Source: Phaeodactylibacter sp964397205 (GTDB lineage Bacteria; Bacteroidota; Bacteroidia; Chitinophagales; Saprospiraceae). Taken from it: a DNA stretch of 43,200 nt. A program made the position numbers and the translations under genes. The stretch is taken from NCBI GenBank assembly GCA_964397205.1, contig CAYNIT010000008.1, forward strand, positions 1-43,200, written 5' to 3'. Under the pieces are notes generated by a model, which had not been told where the DNA came from, searched no databases, and saw nothing but the letters and a program-made list of their open reading frames with translations. Shown here one piece after another: positions 17,523-26,600 of this stretch (the stretch's first letter is position 1; each line of letters opens with the position of its first letter).

Positions 17523-18203
17523 ATGCGGAAGCCGAAGAAGGAATTGAAGCGGAAATCGGAAGAGCCAGTCAGTTTTTTTACGCGTATACGCCGATTTATC
17601 GTTACTACCTTTATCGGAGGGCTGGTCGTGATACTGCCGCTGACGCTATTCATTTTCTTGCTGCGGCTGGTGGTGAAATTTACGGCAAAACTGCTGGCGC
17701 CGATCCGATCCCTCATTCCTTTTTCGGAAAACATCTCTTCGGGGGTGCTCGACCTGCTATCGCTCAGCATCGTAGTCACCCTGTTCTTTTTCGTAGGCAT
17801 CGTAGTCAAAACCAGTGTAGGCGGCAGGCTTTTTTCCCGTTTCGAGCAGCGCTGGCTGATGCACCTGCCGCTCTACGGGGTGCTGCGGGAAACCGTACGG
17901 CAGTTTCTAGGGCGCAAAAAAACACCCTTCTCTCAGGTCGTCTTGGTGGATGCCTTCGGCAGCGGCGTACTGATGACCGGATTTGTAACCGACGATGAGG
18001 TCGGTGGAGGGTACGTAACGGTTTTCGTGCCCACTGCGCCCAACCCTACTAATGGTTTTGTGTTCCACATCAAACGAGAAAAACTGCAGTACGTAGATAC
18101 CCGCCCGGAGGATGCTATGAGTTCCATTATTGGAGTAGGGACGGGGTCCTCTTCTCTGTTTACCCTCCCGAAACAGCCTCTGAAAAAGACCGAAAGCGAA
18201 TAG
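17523..18203 (+). CDS. DUF502-family membrane protein
   Basis: 226 residues. It has a basic N-terminus, two membrane segments (about 25-52 and 76-97), then a soluble domain containing LPLYGVLRETVRQFLG, FSQVVLVDAFGSGVLMTGFV and VFVPTAPNPTNGFVFHI. This is the layout and motif set of DUF502 proteins, found in many bacteria and in plant COV (continuous vascular ring) proteins. The biochemical role is unknown. The ATG lies 3 bp after the rfbB stop, so co-transcription with rfbB is likely. Confidence 0.85.
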   Translation: MRKPKKELKRKSEEPVSFFTRIRRFIVTTFIGGLVVILPLTLFIFLLRLVVKFTAKLLAPIRSLIPFSENISSGVLDLLSLSIVVTLFFFVGIVVKTSVGGRLFSRFEQRWLMHLPLYGVLRETVRQFLGRKKTPFSQVVLVDAFGSGVLMTGFVTDDEVGGGYVTVFVPTAPNPTNGFVFHIKREKLQYVDTRPEDAMSSIIGVGTGSSSLFTLPKQPLKKTESE

Positions 18204-18210
18204 CATCGCC

Positions 18211-18242
18211 TTGGTTTCTTTCTGGCCTAAAAGCTACCTTTG
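18211..18242 (+). promoter_or_regulatory. promoter that would give a leaderless mRNA for the pseudouridine synthase
   Basis: TTG at 18211-18213, a 21-bp spacer and TACCTTTG at 18235-18242 form a complete Bacteroidota promoter. The G of TTTG is only 4 bp before the ATG at 18247, so a start site at the usual distance would fall at or next to the start codon. Confidence 0.55.
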
Positions 18243-18246
18243 CGGC

Positions 18247-18939
18247 ATGATCGGACTACAAGTACTCTTCGAAGACAACCACTTAATCGCTGTCAACAAA
18301 CCGCCGGGCATCTTGGTGCAGGCGGATGCTACCGAGGACAAACCCCTGAGCGAGTACGTCAAACAGTACATTGCCGACCGGTACGACAAGCCGGGGGCAG
18401 TATTTTTGGGCACCATACACCGGCTAGACCGGCCCGTGAGCGGGGTGGTGATTTACGCCCGGACCAGCAAAGCGCTGGCGCGGATGAACCGGCTGTTTCA
18501 GGACCGTGCCATCGAAAAAACCTACTGGGCCATCACTGAGCAGCGCCCGGACCCCCTGCAGGCCAAATTGGTGCATTATATCGACAAGGACCGGTCTCGA
18601 AACGTCGCCCACGCCCATCTTAAAAAGCGCAGCAAGTCCGGCAAAAAATCAGAGCTTGCCTACGAAATGATCGCCGAAATTGGCAACCACCACCTGCTGG
18701 AAGTGAAACCCAAGACGGGCCGCCCCCATCAAATCCGGGTACAGCTCGCCCACATAGGCTGCCCGATACGGGGCGATTTGAAGTACGGCGCGCCGATCGC
18801 CAACCCGGATGGCTCCATTCACCTGCATTGCCGCAGCTTGTCCTTCGTTCACCCCGTCCGCAAAACGCCGGTGACGATCAAAGCCAATCCGCTGGTCAAG
18901 GATGAGGTCTGGAACATGTTTGAAGGGCAGTGGATTTAA
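18247..18939 (+). CDS. RluA-family pseudouridine synthase
   Basis: 230 residues from the ATG giving MIGLQVLFEDNHLIAVNKPP. It isomerises specific uridines in RNA to pseudouridine. The catalytic aspartate is D61 in the HRLDRPVSG motif, which together with NKPPGILV (17-24) and KTGRPHQIRVQLAHIGCPI near the C-terminus marks the RluA/RluC/RluD group. There is no N-terminal S4 domain, so it resembles the short, RluA-like or TruC-like enzymes; the target base (rRNA or tRNA) cannot be assigned. An upstream extension of 12 codons is open but would run into the promoter. Its stop overlaps that of the convergent zinc-ribbon gene within TTTAA. Confidence 0.9.
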   Translation: MIGLQVLFEDNHLIAVNKPPGILVQADATEDKPLSEYVKQYIADRYDKPGAVFLGTIHRLDRPVSGVVIYARTSKALARMNRLFQDRAIEKTYWAITEQRPDPLQAKLVHYIDKDRSRNVAHAHLKKRSKSGKKSELAYEMIAEIGNHHLLEVKPKTGRPHQIRVQLAHIGCPIRGDLKYGAPIANPDGSIHLHCRSLSFVHPVRKTPVTIKANPLVKDEVWNMFEGQWI

Positions 18940-19271
18940 AGATCCGTCTGATCCTCTTTCCCTTTTTTCTTTTCTATGGCCTTAAGCACCTCCTGAAATT
19001 CCTCGAGGTCTTGTTCTTTGCGGTCCTCGAACAGGCGCTGTACGTTTCTTCCGCTCATGAATTCCCCGCTGCGGTGCAAGCTTCGCAAAAAGGACTCATA
19101 GCCTTTGCCGTGGTGGTAGTAGCCCAGAGGAGCGATGACATAGCTGGCCACAAACGCGCCGCACTGCTCGCACTGTACAAAGACCTTATCCGATTCTCCG
19201 GCCTTGCGCACCAGGATATTCCGCATTTGTTCAGAATCGCAAAATTGGCAATGCTGCGTATGGATGATCAT
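18936..19271 (-). CDS. small zinc-ribbon-like hypothetical protein
   Basis: 111 residues from the internal ATG (MIIHTQHCQFC); a start 11 codons upstream at 19304 would overlap the transporter stop. Two CxxC pairs (CQFC and CEQC, about 35 residues apart) suggest a four-cysteine zinc ribbon in the first half. The second half is charged and probably helical (EEFQEVLKAIEKKKGKE). I do not recognise the family and assign no function. It follows the DASS transporter on the same strand and converges with the pseudouridine synthase gene, sharing stop-codon bases. Confidence 0.6.
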   Translation of the reverse strand: MIIHTQHCQFCDSEQMRNILVRKAGESDKVFVQCEQCGAFVASYVIAPLGYYHHGKGYESFLRSLHRSGEFMSGRNVQRLFEDRKEQDLEEFQEVLKAIEKKKGKEDQTDL

Positions 19272-19300
19272 CGTACAGTAGTTTTGATACAGGCCCCAAT

Positions 19301-20680
19301 TCAAAAGAAAAGCGGAATATAGAAAATACTTGCCACCAAAGTGATCAGCAGGGCCAAGAAAGTGATCAGCAGGCCGGTGTTAAGCATGTCTTTGGCGCGC
19401 AACAGGCCAGACCCAAAGGCAATAGCGTTGGGCGGCGTGCTGACTGGCAGCGCCATGGAAGTAGAGCACATGATGGCTACCACTACTGAAAAAAGCAACT
19501 CATTACCCGGCAGGGATACCGCCACCGGAATCAGTAAGTTGGCAGTTGCCGTGTTGCTCATGAAGGTCGTCATAGCAGATGCCATGACCAGTATAATGCC
19601 GAACACTATCCAAAAGCCCTCCCCAACAGGTATAGCGGAGGCTATGCTGTCGGTCAGCCCACTTCGCTTAAGGGCTGCGCCCAGGCATAGGCCGCCCCCG
19701 AGCATGAACAGGATGTCCCAGGAAATATTGCGGAAGTCTGGGGTGTTCAACAAACCAATGCCGAAGCTTACCAGCAGGCAAAGCAGGCCTACAATGCCGG
19801 TGCTCAAACCAGTCCAGCCTCCCGTCAGCCATCCCAGTATGGTGCATCCGAAAATAACCATCACCAAGTACTGCCGCACCGTAAAGCGCTCTGTGCTGTC
19901 CTCTTCCTCGGCGATTTGGATGTCAAAATCCCCGGGCGGGTACATGCGCAGCAGCAACAGCCATAGGGCGATCAGCAGCAGGATCAGCAAGGGAAAACTC
20001 AAGCCCATCCAGTTGGCGAAGGAGAGTTCTATGCCCGCATTCGACAGGTACTCCAGCGCGATGGCGTTGGGAGGGGTGCCGATGGGCGTTCCGAGCCCGC
20101 CGATGTTGCAGGCAAAGGGTATGGATAGCGCCATGCCCCGGTCGAAGGTTGAAACGGAGGGGATGTTGACGATGACCGGCCCGATGATAGCGAACATCAT
20201 AGCGGCGGTAGCCGTATTGCTCATCCACATCGAGAGCAGGGCGGAAATCAGAATCAGGCCGAACAAAACATTTGCCGGCCTGCTGCCCGTTTGACGGATC
20301 ACCCAGCCGGCCATTCGTCTGGCTAGCCCGTATTTGTTAAGCAATGCGGATAGGACGAATCCGCCCATGAAGAGCAAGGTGATATCACCGAAGAAAGCTT
20401 GGTAGAACGGTGCTTTGCCAGCTGCTGCCGCATCAGCGGGCAGCTGCGGCAGCAGCCATAGCACACTCATGGCCAGTACGCCCATGCTGGTGATGTAAAG
20501 CGGGAAGGTCTCTGTCACCCAAAATAGCGCTGTGATTAGCAGCATGGCCAGCGCTACCGCTTCGGAGCGCTGCAGGCCCAGCCAACTTTCGTACAGGCCG
20601 TTTCGATAAAGGGCTAAAAACAGCCAGGCGATGGCTAATGCCGGCAGGTGCGGCCTGATTTTTTCCAGAATTATTTTCAT
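19301..20680 (-). CDS. DASS/SLC13-family anion (dicarboxylate) symporter
   Basis: 459 residues from the ATG giving MKIILEKIRPHLPA, with about 11-12 membrane segments. The family shows two inverted repeats, each with an SNT motif and a TPPN-type sodium/substrate site. Here these are SNTATAAMMF and IGTPPNAIAL in the first half and SNTATANLLIP and STPPNAIAF in the second. DASS proteins co-transport sodium with succinate, malate, citrate or sulfate into the cell; the substrate cannot be fixed from sequence. The frame is open 27 codons upstream, but that start is not membrane-like and is less likely. The 214-bp gap to the divergent secreted-protein gene contains the promoters. Confidence 0.9.
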   Translation of the reverse strand: MKIILEKIRPHLPALAIAWLFLALYRNGLYESWLGLQRSEAVALAMLLITALFWVTETFPLYITSMGVLAMSVLWLLPQLPADAAAAGKAPFYQAFFGDITLLFMGGFVLSALLNKYGLARRMAGWVIRQTGSRPANVLFGLILISALLSMWMSNTATAAMMFAIIGPVIVNIPSVSTFDRGMALSIPFACNIGGLGTPIGTPPNAIALEYLSNAGIELSFANWMGLSFPLLILLLIALWLLLLRMYPPGDFDIQIAEEEDSTERFTVRQYLVMVIFGCTILGWLTGGWTGLSTGIVGLLCLLVSFGIGLLNTPDFRNISWDILFMLGGGLCLGAALKRSGLTDSIASAIPVGEGFWIVFGIILVMASAMTTFMSNTATANLLIPVAVSLPGNELLFSVVVAIMCSTSMALPVSTPPNAIAFGSGLLRAKDMLNTGLLITFLALLITLVASIFYIPLFF

Positions 20681-20829
20681 AAGCTGCCTGTTACGGGCCC
20701 AATGATAGGACTTACTCCCAGACCGAGCAAGACTTAACGGGTATAATATATTTATCAGCAACCCGGCCCGATAAATCGGTCACAGAGCATATACCCTGCA
20801 TTTGTTAGGAGAAACCTCTGAATCGTATG

Positions 20830-20837
20830 TATATTTG
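20830..20837 (+). promoter_or_regulatory. -7 promoter element upstream of the type B secreted protein gene
   Basis: TATATTTG is an exact TAnnTTTG match, 57 bp before the ATG. A TTTG at 20801-20804 lies upstream, but the 25-bp spacing is longer than usual. Confidence 0.45.
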
Positions 20838-20894
20838 CCCGGCAATCATCATCTCCAAACAAAATAAGACGGCCTGGTAAAATCCAATTGCGAT

Positions 20895-23534
20895 ATGAAG
20901 AAGCCAATGCTATGGATGCTGGCATTGGGCCTGGGAGTTGGTGTTTCGCTCTCAGCCCAGAATTGCGGCAACTTTTCCCTTAACCTTAGCGCGGATACCA
21001 CCGTCTGCGAAAGTGGGGCAGCAGTGACGCTTGCAGCCTCCGCCAGCCAGGAGCCATTTGAATGGAGCTGGTCGCCGGCCTCAGGGCTCAGCGCTGCCGA
21101 TCAGCCTACCGTCAGCGCCCAGCCTAATCTTACCACAACTTATACGGTGCGGGCGCGGGCGGTGGCCGACAACCTGATTTTTAACGGGAGCTTTGCCCTA
21201 GGGCCGGTCGGGTTCACCACCGATTACAGCCCGGCCAGTGGAGGGCCAAACGGCCCTTTGCACAACGAAGGCGAGTACCTTGTCTTCGATAATCCGAATG
21301 AAACCCACGAGGATTTCCTCCCCTGCGGCGATCATACTACCGGCGATGGGAACATGATGGTAGTCAACAGCTCCGGCAACCAGGACCAGGTCTGGTGCCA
21401 GGTCGTCAGTGTGACGCCCAATACTGATTACGCCTTTGCGGCCTGGGTGGCCTCTGTTTTCCCGGACAATCCCGCCAACTTGCAATTCTCCTTCGACGGC
21501 ACCCTCTTGGGGGCGGAGTTCAACGCCAGTTCAAATACTTGCGAATGGCAGCAATTCGCTCAGACCTGGAATTCAGGCGCTAGTACCGATGTGGAAATTT
21601 GCATCACCAATGTGAACGAAGAGTCCTCCGGCAACGATTTCGCCATTGACGATATCGAATTTGGCCCAATCTGTGAGGCCGAAGACAGCGCTACCGTGAC
21701 GGTCACCCCACCTATTCCGAGTGTCACGCCAGACTGCAGCAGCAACACCAGCAGTATCACACTATCCTGGCCGAGCTTGCCCAACGCTACTGGCTACGAA
21801 GTAGAGGTGCTCGATGCCCCCGCCGGGAATTTTATAGCGGATACGGCTTACCTTGTGGAAGGCTTGATGCCGGATCAGGCCGTTAGTTTTGAAATCCATG
21901 CCCTTAATGGCTTTTGCCCCGGCAGTACAGTAGTGGCGGATTGTTCTACCCAGCCCTGCCCCAACTATACGCTTGAACTCACCGGCGAGTCGGCAATCTG
22001 CGAAGGGGAGGCGGCGGCGCTTGAGCTGCTCATCGATACCGAAAGCCCCGGGCCATTCACCCTTACCTATTCGGTGGAAGGCTTGCCCGCTACCGTAGGA
22101 AACTTAGCGCCCGGCTCTAACCCGCTAGAGCTAAGCCTGCCGGCAGGTACTTCCGAAATTGCGTTAACGGCTTTGACCGATGCCAGTGCTGAAAACTGCC
22201 CCATTGGTGACCTGCCAGCCACGATTTCCGTCACCGTAGAGGCGCCGCCCGAAGCAGGCACGGCAGAAGCCTATGCAGTTTGCGAAGGCACCAATGAACT
22301 CCTGCAACTAGAGGAACTGCTGGCCGGCAATGATCCCGGCGGGGAGTGGGTCCTGGTAGCTGGCAATGCTGGCAGCGCCTTCGATGCCGCAAACGCTACT
22401 CTAGCTGTGGCGCAGTTGCCCGCTGGCGACTACGGCCTTCACTACCGGGTCATTAGCGAAGCTTGCCCTTCGGATACCGCCCTGCTGGAACTACAGGTCG
22501 AAGAACGCCCCCAAGCTGATGCCGGAGCGGATGTAGAACTGGACTGTACACTGGAAGAAGCGCTCTTAGGGCAGCCCAACCCGGGATTCGGCTGGCGCTA
22601 CGCCTGGGAAAGCCTGAGCGGCGGCACTCTCGAACCAGCGGACAGCCCGCAGCCGATGGTCTCAGAGGCTGGCCTATACGTCCTGGAAGTCGTGGACCCC
22701 CTCAATTCCTGCATCGCTCGGGACACGGTGGAGGTGCGTTCCCTCAAGAGTGAGCCGCAACCCCAGCTATCAGTGTTGGACAACGAATGCGGCAGCGAGG
22801 CTGCCGGGCAGATCAGCGTTGACTCGGTGGAGGGCGGGAATGCTCCTTTTGTCTACAGCCTGGATGGAGAGAGCTTCACCACCCAATCTGAATTTACCCA
22901 GTTGCCGCCTGGCAACTACGAGGTATACGTACAAGATCTGGGAGGGTGCATTGGAGTAGCCTCCGCCACGCTGGAGGAAGCTTCTAGCTTCTCCATAAGC
23001 CTGGAAGCTAGCCCGGACCGGCCGGTACGGCAGGGCGAGCGGGTATTGTTGCGAGTTGAGACAGAGGGGGTGTCCGAGGGGCAGTTGCAGGAAGTCAGGT
23101 GGCAGCCGGCGCCGGATAGCTGCCGGGATTGCCTGTCGATTGAAGTGAGGCCTCTACGGACTCAGTTGTATACCGTCCGCCTGATTGACAACAGAGGCTG
23201 CGAAGCTGCCGCCAGCATCAATATACCGGTGAAACAAGAGCGGGCGGTCTATGCGCCTACCGCCTTTTCGCCCAATGACGATGGGGTGAACGATGTGTTT
23301 TTCCTCTTTGCGGGGCCAGAATTCAAGCAGGGCAACCGCCTTTACATCGCCGACCGATGGGGCAATTTGCTGTTTGAGGCTGAAGACTTCCCCCTCGGCA
23401 AAGCGGCGGCTGGCTGGGACGGCTTCTTCCGCGGCACGCTGATGCCGCCGGGGGTGTACACCTTCTCCGCAGAACTGGAAACCGTGGACGGGCAGCCATA
23501 TACCTTGAGCGGTGCCTTGCATCTCATCCGTTAG
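20895..23534 (+). CDS. secreted multidomain protein with T9SS type B (gliding-motility-associated) sorting domain
   Basis: 879 residues. Signal peptide 1-21 (ends VSLSAQ). Then a short Ig/PKD-like stretch (CGNFSLNLSADTTVCESG, WSWSPASGLS), a carbohydrate-binding-like beta-sandwich at about 95-260 (NLIFNGSFALGP onward, FAIDDIEFGP), a fibronectin type III-like domain at about 280-350, further Ig-like repeats, one SprB-like repeat (SVEGGNAPFVYSLDGESF), and at 786-879 the type B C-terminal domain YAPTAFSPNDDGVNDVF with LYIADRWGNLLFE and WDGFFRGTLMPPGVYTFSAE. The type B domain directs export by T9SS, often for large adhesins. No enzyme motif is seen. It is followed by the giant SprB-repeat gene on the same strand. 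Confidence 0.88.
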   Translation: MKKPMLWMLALGLGVGVSLSAQNCGNFSLNLSADTTVCESGAAVTLAASASQEPFEWSWSPASGLSAADQPTVSAQPNLTTTYTVRARAVADNLIFNGSFALGPVGFTTDYSPASGGPNGPLHNEGEYLVFDNPNETHEDFLPCGDHTTGDGNMMVVNSSGNQDQVWCQVVSVTPNTDYAFAAWVASVFPDNPANLQFSFDGTLLGAEFNASSNTCEWQQFAQTWNSGASTDVEICITNVNEESSGNDFAIDDIEFGPICEAEDSATVTVTPPIPSVTPDCSSNTSSITLSWPSLPNATGYEVEVLDAPAGNFIADTAYLVEGLMPDQAVSFEIHALNGFCPGSTVVADCSTQPCPNYTLELTGESAICEGEAAALELLIDTESPGPFTLTYSVEGLPATVGNLAPGSNPLELSLPAGTSEIALTALTDASAENCPIGDLPATISVTVEAPPEAGTAEAYAVCEGTNELLQLEELLAGNDPGGEWVLVAGNAGSAFDAANATLAVAQLPAGDYGLHYRVISEACPSDTALLELQVEERPQADAGADVELDCTLEEALLGQPNPGFGWRYAWESLSGGTLEPADSPQPMVSEAGLYVLEVVDPLNSCIARDTVEVRSLKSEPQPQLSVLDNECGSEAAGQISVDSVEGGNAPFVYSLDGESFTTQSEFTQLPPGNYEVYVQDLGGCIGVASATLEEASSFSISLEASPDRPVRQGERVLLRVETEGVSEGQLQEVRWQPAPDSCRDCLSIEVRPLRTQLYTVRLIDNRGCEAAASINIPVKQERAVYAPTAFSPNDDGVNDVFFLFAGPEFKQGNRLYIADRWGNLLFEAEDFPLGKAAAGWDGFFRGTLMPPGVYTFSAELETVDGQPYTLSGALHLIR

Positions 23535-23624
23535 TGTTTTATCTTCACCAAGGTGTTTCTGTAAAGGGAAATCTGCCCATTCTTTAGCCGAAATAGGTGT
23601 TGGTATGCGGATCAGCCAACGAAA

Positions 23625-26600
23625 ATGGACTCTATGAAAAAAACTGCCTACTGTATCCTGCTCTTGGTCGGTTCTGCTCTTCCTGCCTTGGCACAAAGCA
23701 TTGTCGTCAATAACCCTTCCACCTGCGGCATTGGCTTCAACCTGACGGATGCTGCCTGCGACCCCAGTGTGAATGTGGTGCCTAAACCCGATGTAGTGGT
23801 GGTGAACGTGAACAACGCTCCGGGCTCGGCCCTGGGCCTCGATGTTGCTCTGCAGGAAGTACAGTTGATTCTACAGCATACCTGGACGAATGACCTGGAC
23901 ATCAGCCTGCGTTCTCCGGCCGGAATTGAGGTGCCGCTTTCCTTTGATAACGGAGGGGGGGATGACGACTACGGCGATGTGGATGTAGCAGGATGTGGGG
24001 CCGCTGCTCGCTTCAGCATGTCCAGTTGTTTTTCGGTCGAACAAGCCGAGCCACCCTTTACGGCTGCCATACTGCGTCCGGAAGGCAGCTTCTTCGATTT
24101 CAATGACGGCAGCACCGATCCTAATGGTTTCTGGGAGTTAGTCATCTGCGATGACGCCCAGGGAGACTTTGGCCGGCTGGAGTACGTCAATCTTGTTTTT
24201 GCCCCCGCCAGTTGCCAGGCAGTGGAGGAGGTGCAGGTCCTTTCCGTGGATACCACCAGTGTGCAGATAGGGTGGGAGCCCGATACCAGTTGCGGTACTA
24301 CCCTGCTGGAGTACGGGCCGCTGGGCTTTACGCCAGGCACTGGCCAAGCTCCGGGCGATGGTACTATCGCAAACGTAAGCGGTTGCCCGCCTTTCACACT
24401 GTCCGGTCTGCAACCGGAGCTTACCTATGAATTGTACGCCCGGAAAATCTGCGGAGGCGATGTATCCGCCAACAGTTGTCCGGCGCGTTTTACTGCCGGA
24501 TGCGCTCCTCCTGAGCTCAGCCTGCGGGAATCCTTCGATGATTTGGCGGCATGTGCTCCCTTTTGCGACACGGAATGCCAGTGGGAAGGCCGATGGCAAA
24601 ACGCCGTTTACAACGAGTACGATTGGTTAGTGGACAGCGCCGGCACTGCTACCTTCGGGACAGGGCCCGCTGCCGATGCTAGCGGCAGCGGCAATTATCT
24701 TTACGTTGAGGCTTCCGGGCAAAATTGCCCCTCCGGCAAAACCGCTTACCTGCTTTCTGATTGTGTGCAGCTGGATAAGAGCGGGACAGATACCTGCCAC
24801 TTTTCTTTTTCCTACCATATGTTCGGAGATGGCATCGGCCAATTGCGCGTGGAGGTGTCCGAAGACGGGGGCTTTACCTGGTCGGCCATTTGGCAGCGGT
24901 CCGGCAATCAAGGCGACCAATGGAAGCGGGCCTACGCCGGCCTGGGCGATTACCCGGATGGCAGTGTGCTGCGATTGCGCATCGTGGCGGAGGAAGGCAA
25001 CAGCTCCCGGGGGGATTTAGCCATTGATGAACTGGTGTTCCATGGATCCCAATGGGTGCCGGGCCCTGAATATACTTATTTTGTAGACGCGGATAAGGAC
25101 GGCTACGGCGACGAGCAGCAGCCCATCCGCAGTTGTTTCGATCAGGCGCCTGCTGGTTTTGCCGCTTTAGCAGGCGATTGCAATGACAACGATCCGAACA
25201 TCAATCCGGGGCAAGCCGAGCTGCCTTGCAATGGTACGGATGAAAACTGCAGCGGAAACGCTGACGAAAACATCTTGCCTCCCCCGGTTGTCAGTAGCGA
25301 TACCATCTGCTCCGGAGAAACAGTTGTTTTGAGCGCAAGCCCGAATTTCAATAAGCTGATTTTCTGGTACGGCTCGGCGGAGGGCGATGATCTGCTCGGT
25401 TTCGGGAATACCCTGGTACCCTCCGTGCCATTGGTCAACGACGGGCCGGTGCCAGTTGAGTATTGCTTTTACGCTGAAGAAAGCGACCTGACCTGTACCT
25501 CGGGGGAGCGGGCAGAAGCTTGTATCCTTGTGTTGCCCAGCCCCAATACTTCGGTAAGCGAGGTGCCTGAGCTTTGTCCTAGGGATACCCTGGATTTGTC
25601 CAGTATTCCTATCCAGGATGCCCACTTCACCGGGGGAGATATTTCTTACCACGATGGTTTTCCTACCTCGGATCAAAACGAATTGCCCTCTACCGTAGTA
25701 CGCCCGGAGCAGGCTGAAACCTTTTACTACCGGGTAACCGCTCCATTCGGCTGCTTTGATGAAGGCCCCCTGGAACTCGGCCTAAAGCCGGGGCCCGATT
25801 TCAACCTGTTGCCTGCTGACTCTATTGCTCTCTGCGAGGAAGAAGAACAAGCGCTTAGCGTAGCGGCAAGCGGGGGGCAAATGCCCTACGAATTCCTCTG
25901 GAGTACGGGGGGCATGTCCGACAATATCACCATCAATGCCGGCACTCAGGCTGGGCAGAGCAATTTCTACCAGCTGACCGTTACGGATGCGGCAGGATGC
26001 TTCTCCGTCGATAGTTTTGAGGTACAGACGACGGTAAGCGTGGACTCAGTCCGGCGGTTCGTATCAGATGTCAGCGTCTGCGAGGGGCAGGATGGCAGCA
26101 TCACATTGCTGCCTCTGGACGGGGAAGCGCCCTACGGTTTTGAATGGAAAGGCAGCAGCGGGATCAATGGCGATACTACCGGCATTACCGATACGCTGGT
26201 AATTGATGGTTTGGCGCAGGGGGTGTACCGGGTCAGCATCACCGATAGCTCGCCGGAGGGCTGCGTTCGGGTGATTCGCTCCATAATAGTAAATGGGCCG
26301 GGCGCTGCTGTGCAGGGAATCGACCTACAGCCGGTAAGCTGCGCCGGGGCTATGGACGGAAGCATCTGTCTGGATGTCTTTGGCAATGATCCGCAATTGG
26401 AATGGGACAACGGGGCTGCCACCGCATGCATAGAGGGGCAGCCGGGGGGGTATTACGCGGTAACGGTGACGGATGGTGCCTGTGTCACAGTGCTGGACAG
26501 TCTGTTCTTACCCGAATCCGACGAACTGCAGTTGGCCTTTAGCGGGCAAGCGCCCTCCTGCTCAGATGCCTCCGATGGGGCCATACAAGCCGAAGCATTT

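Noticed and set aside
19341..20294. 317-codon plus-strand open frame opposite the DASS gene
   Set aside because: Antisense shadow; Ser/Pro/Met-rich without motif, while the minus strand has all DASS signatures.
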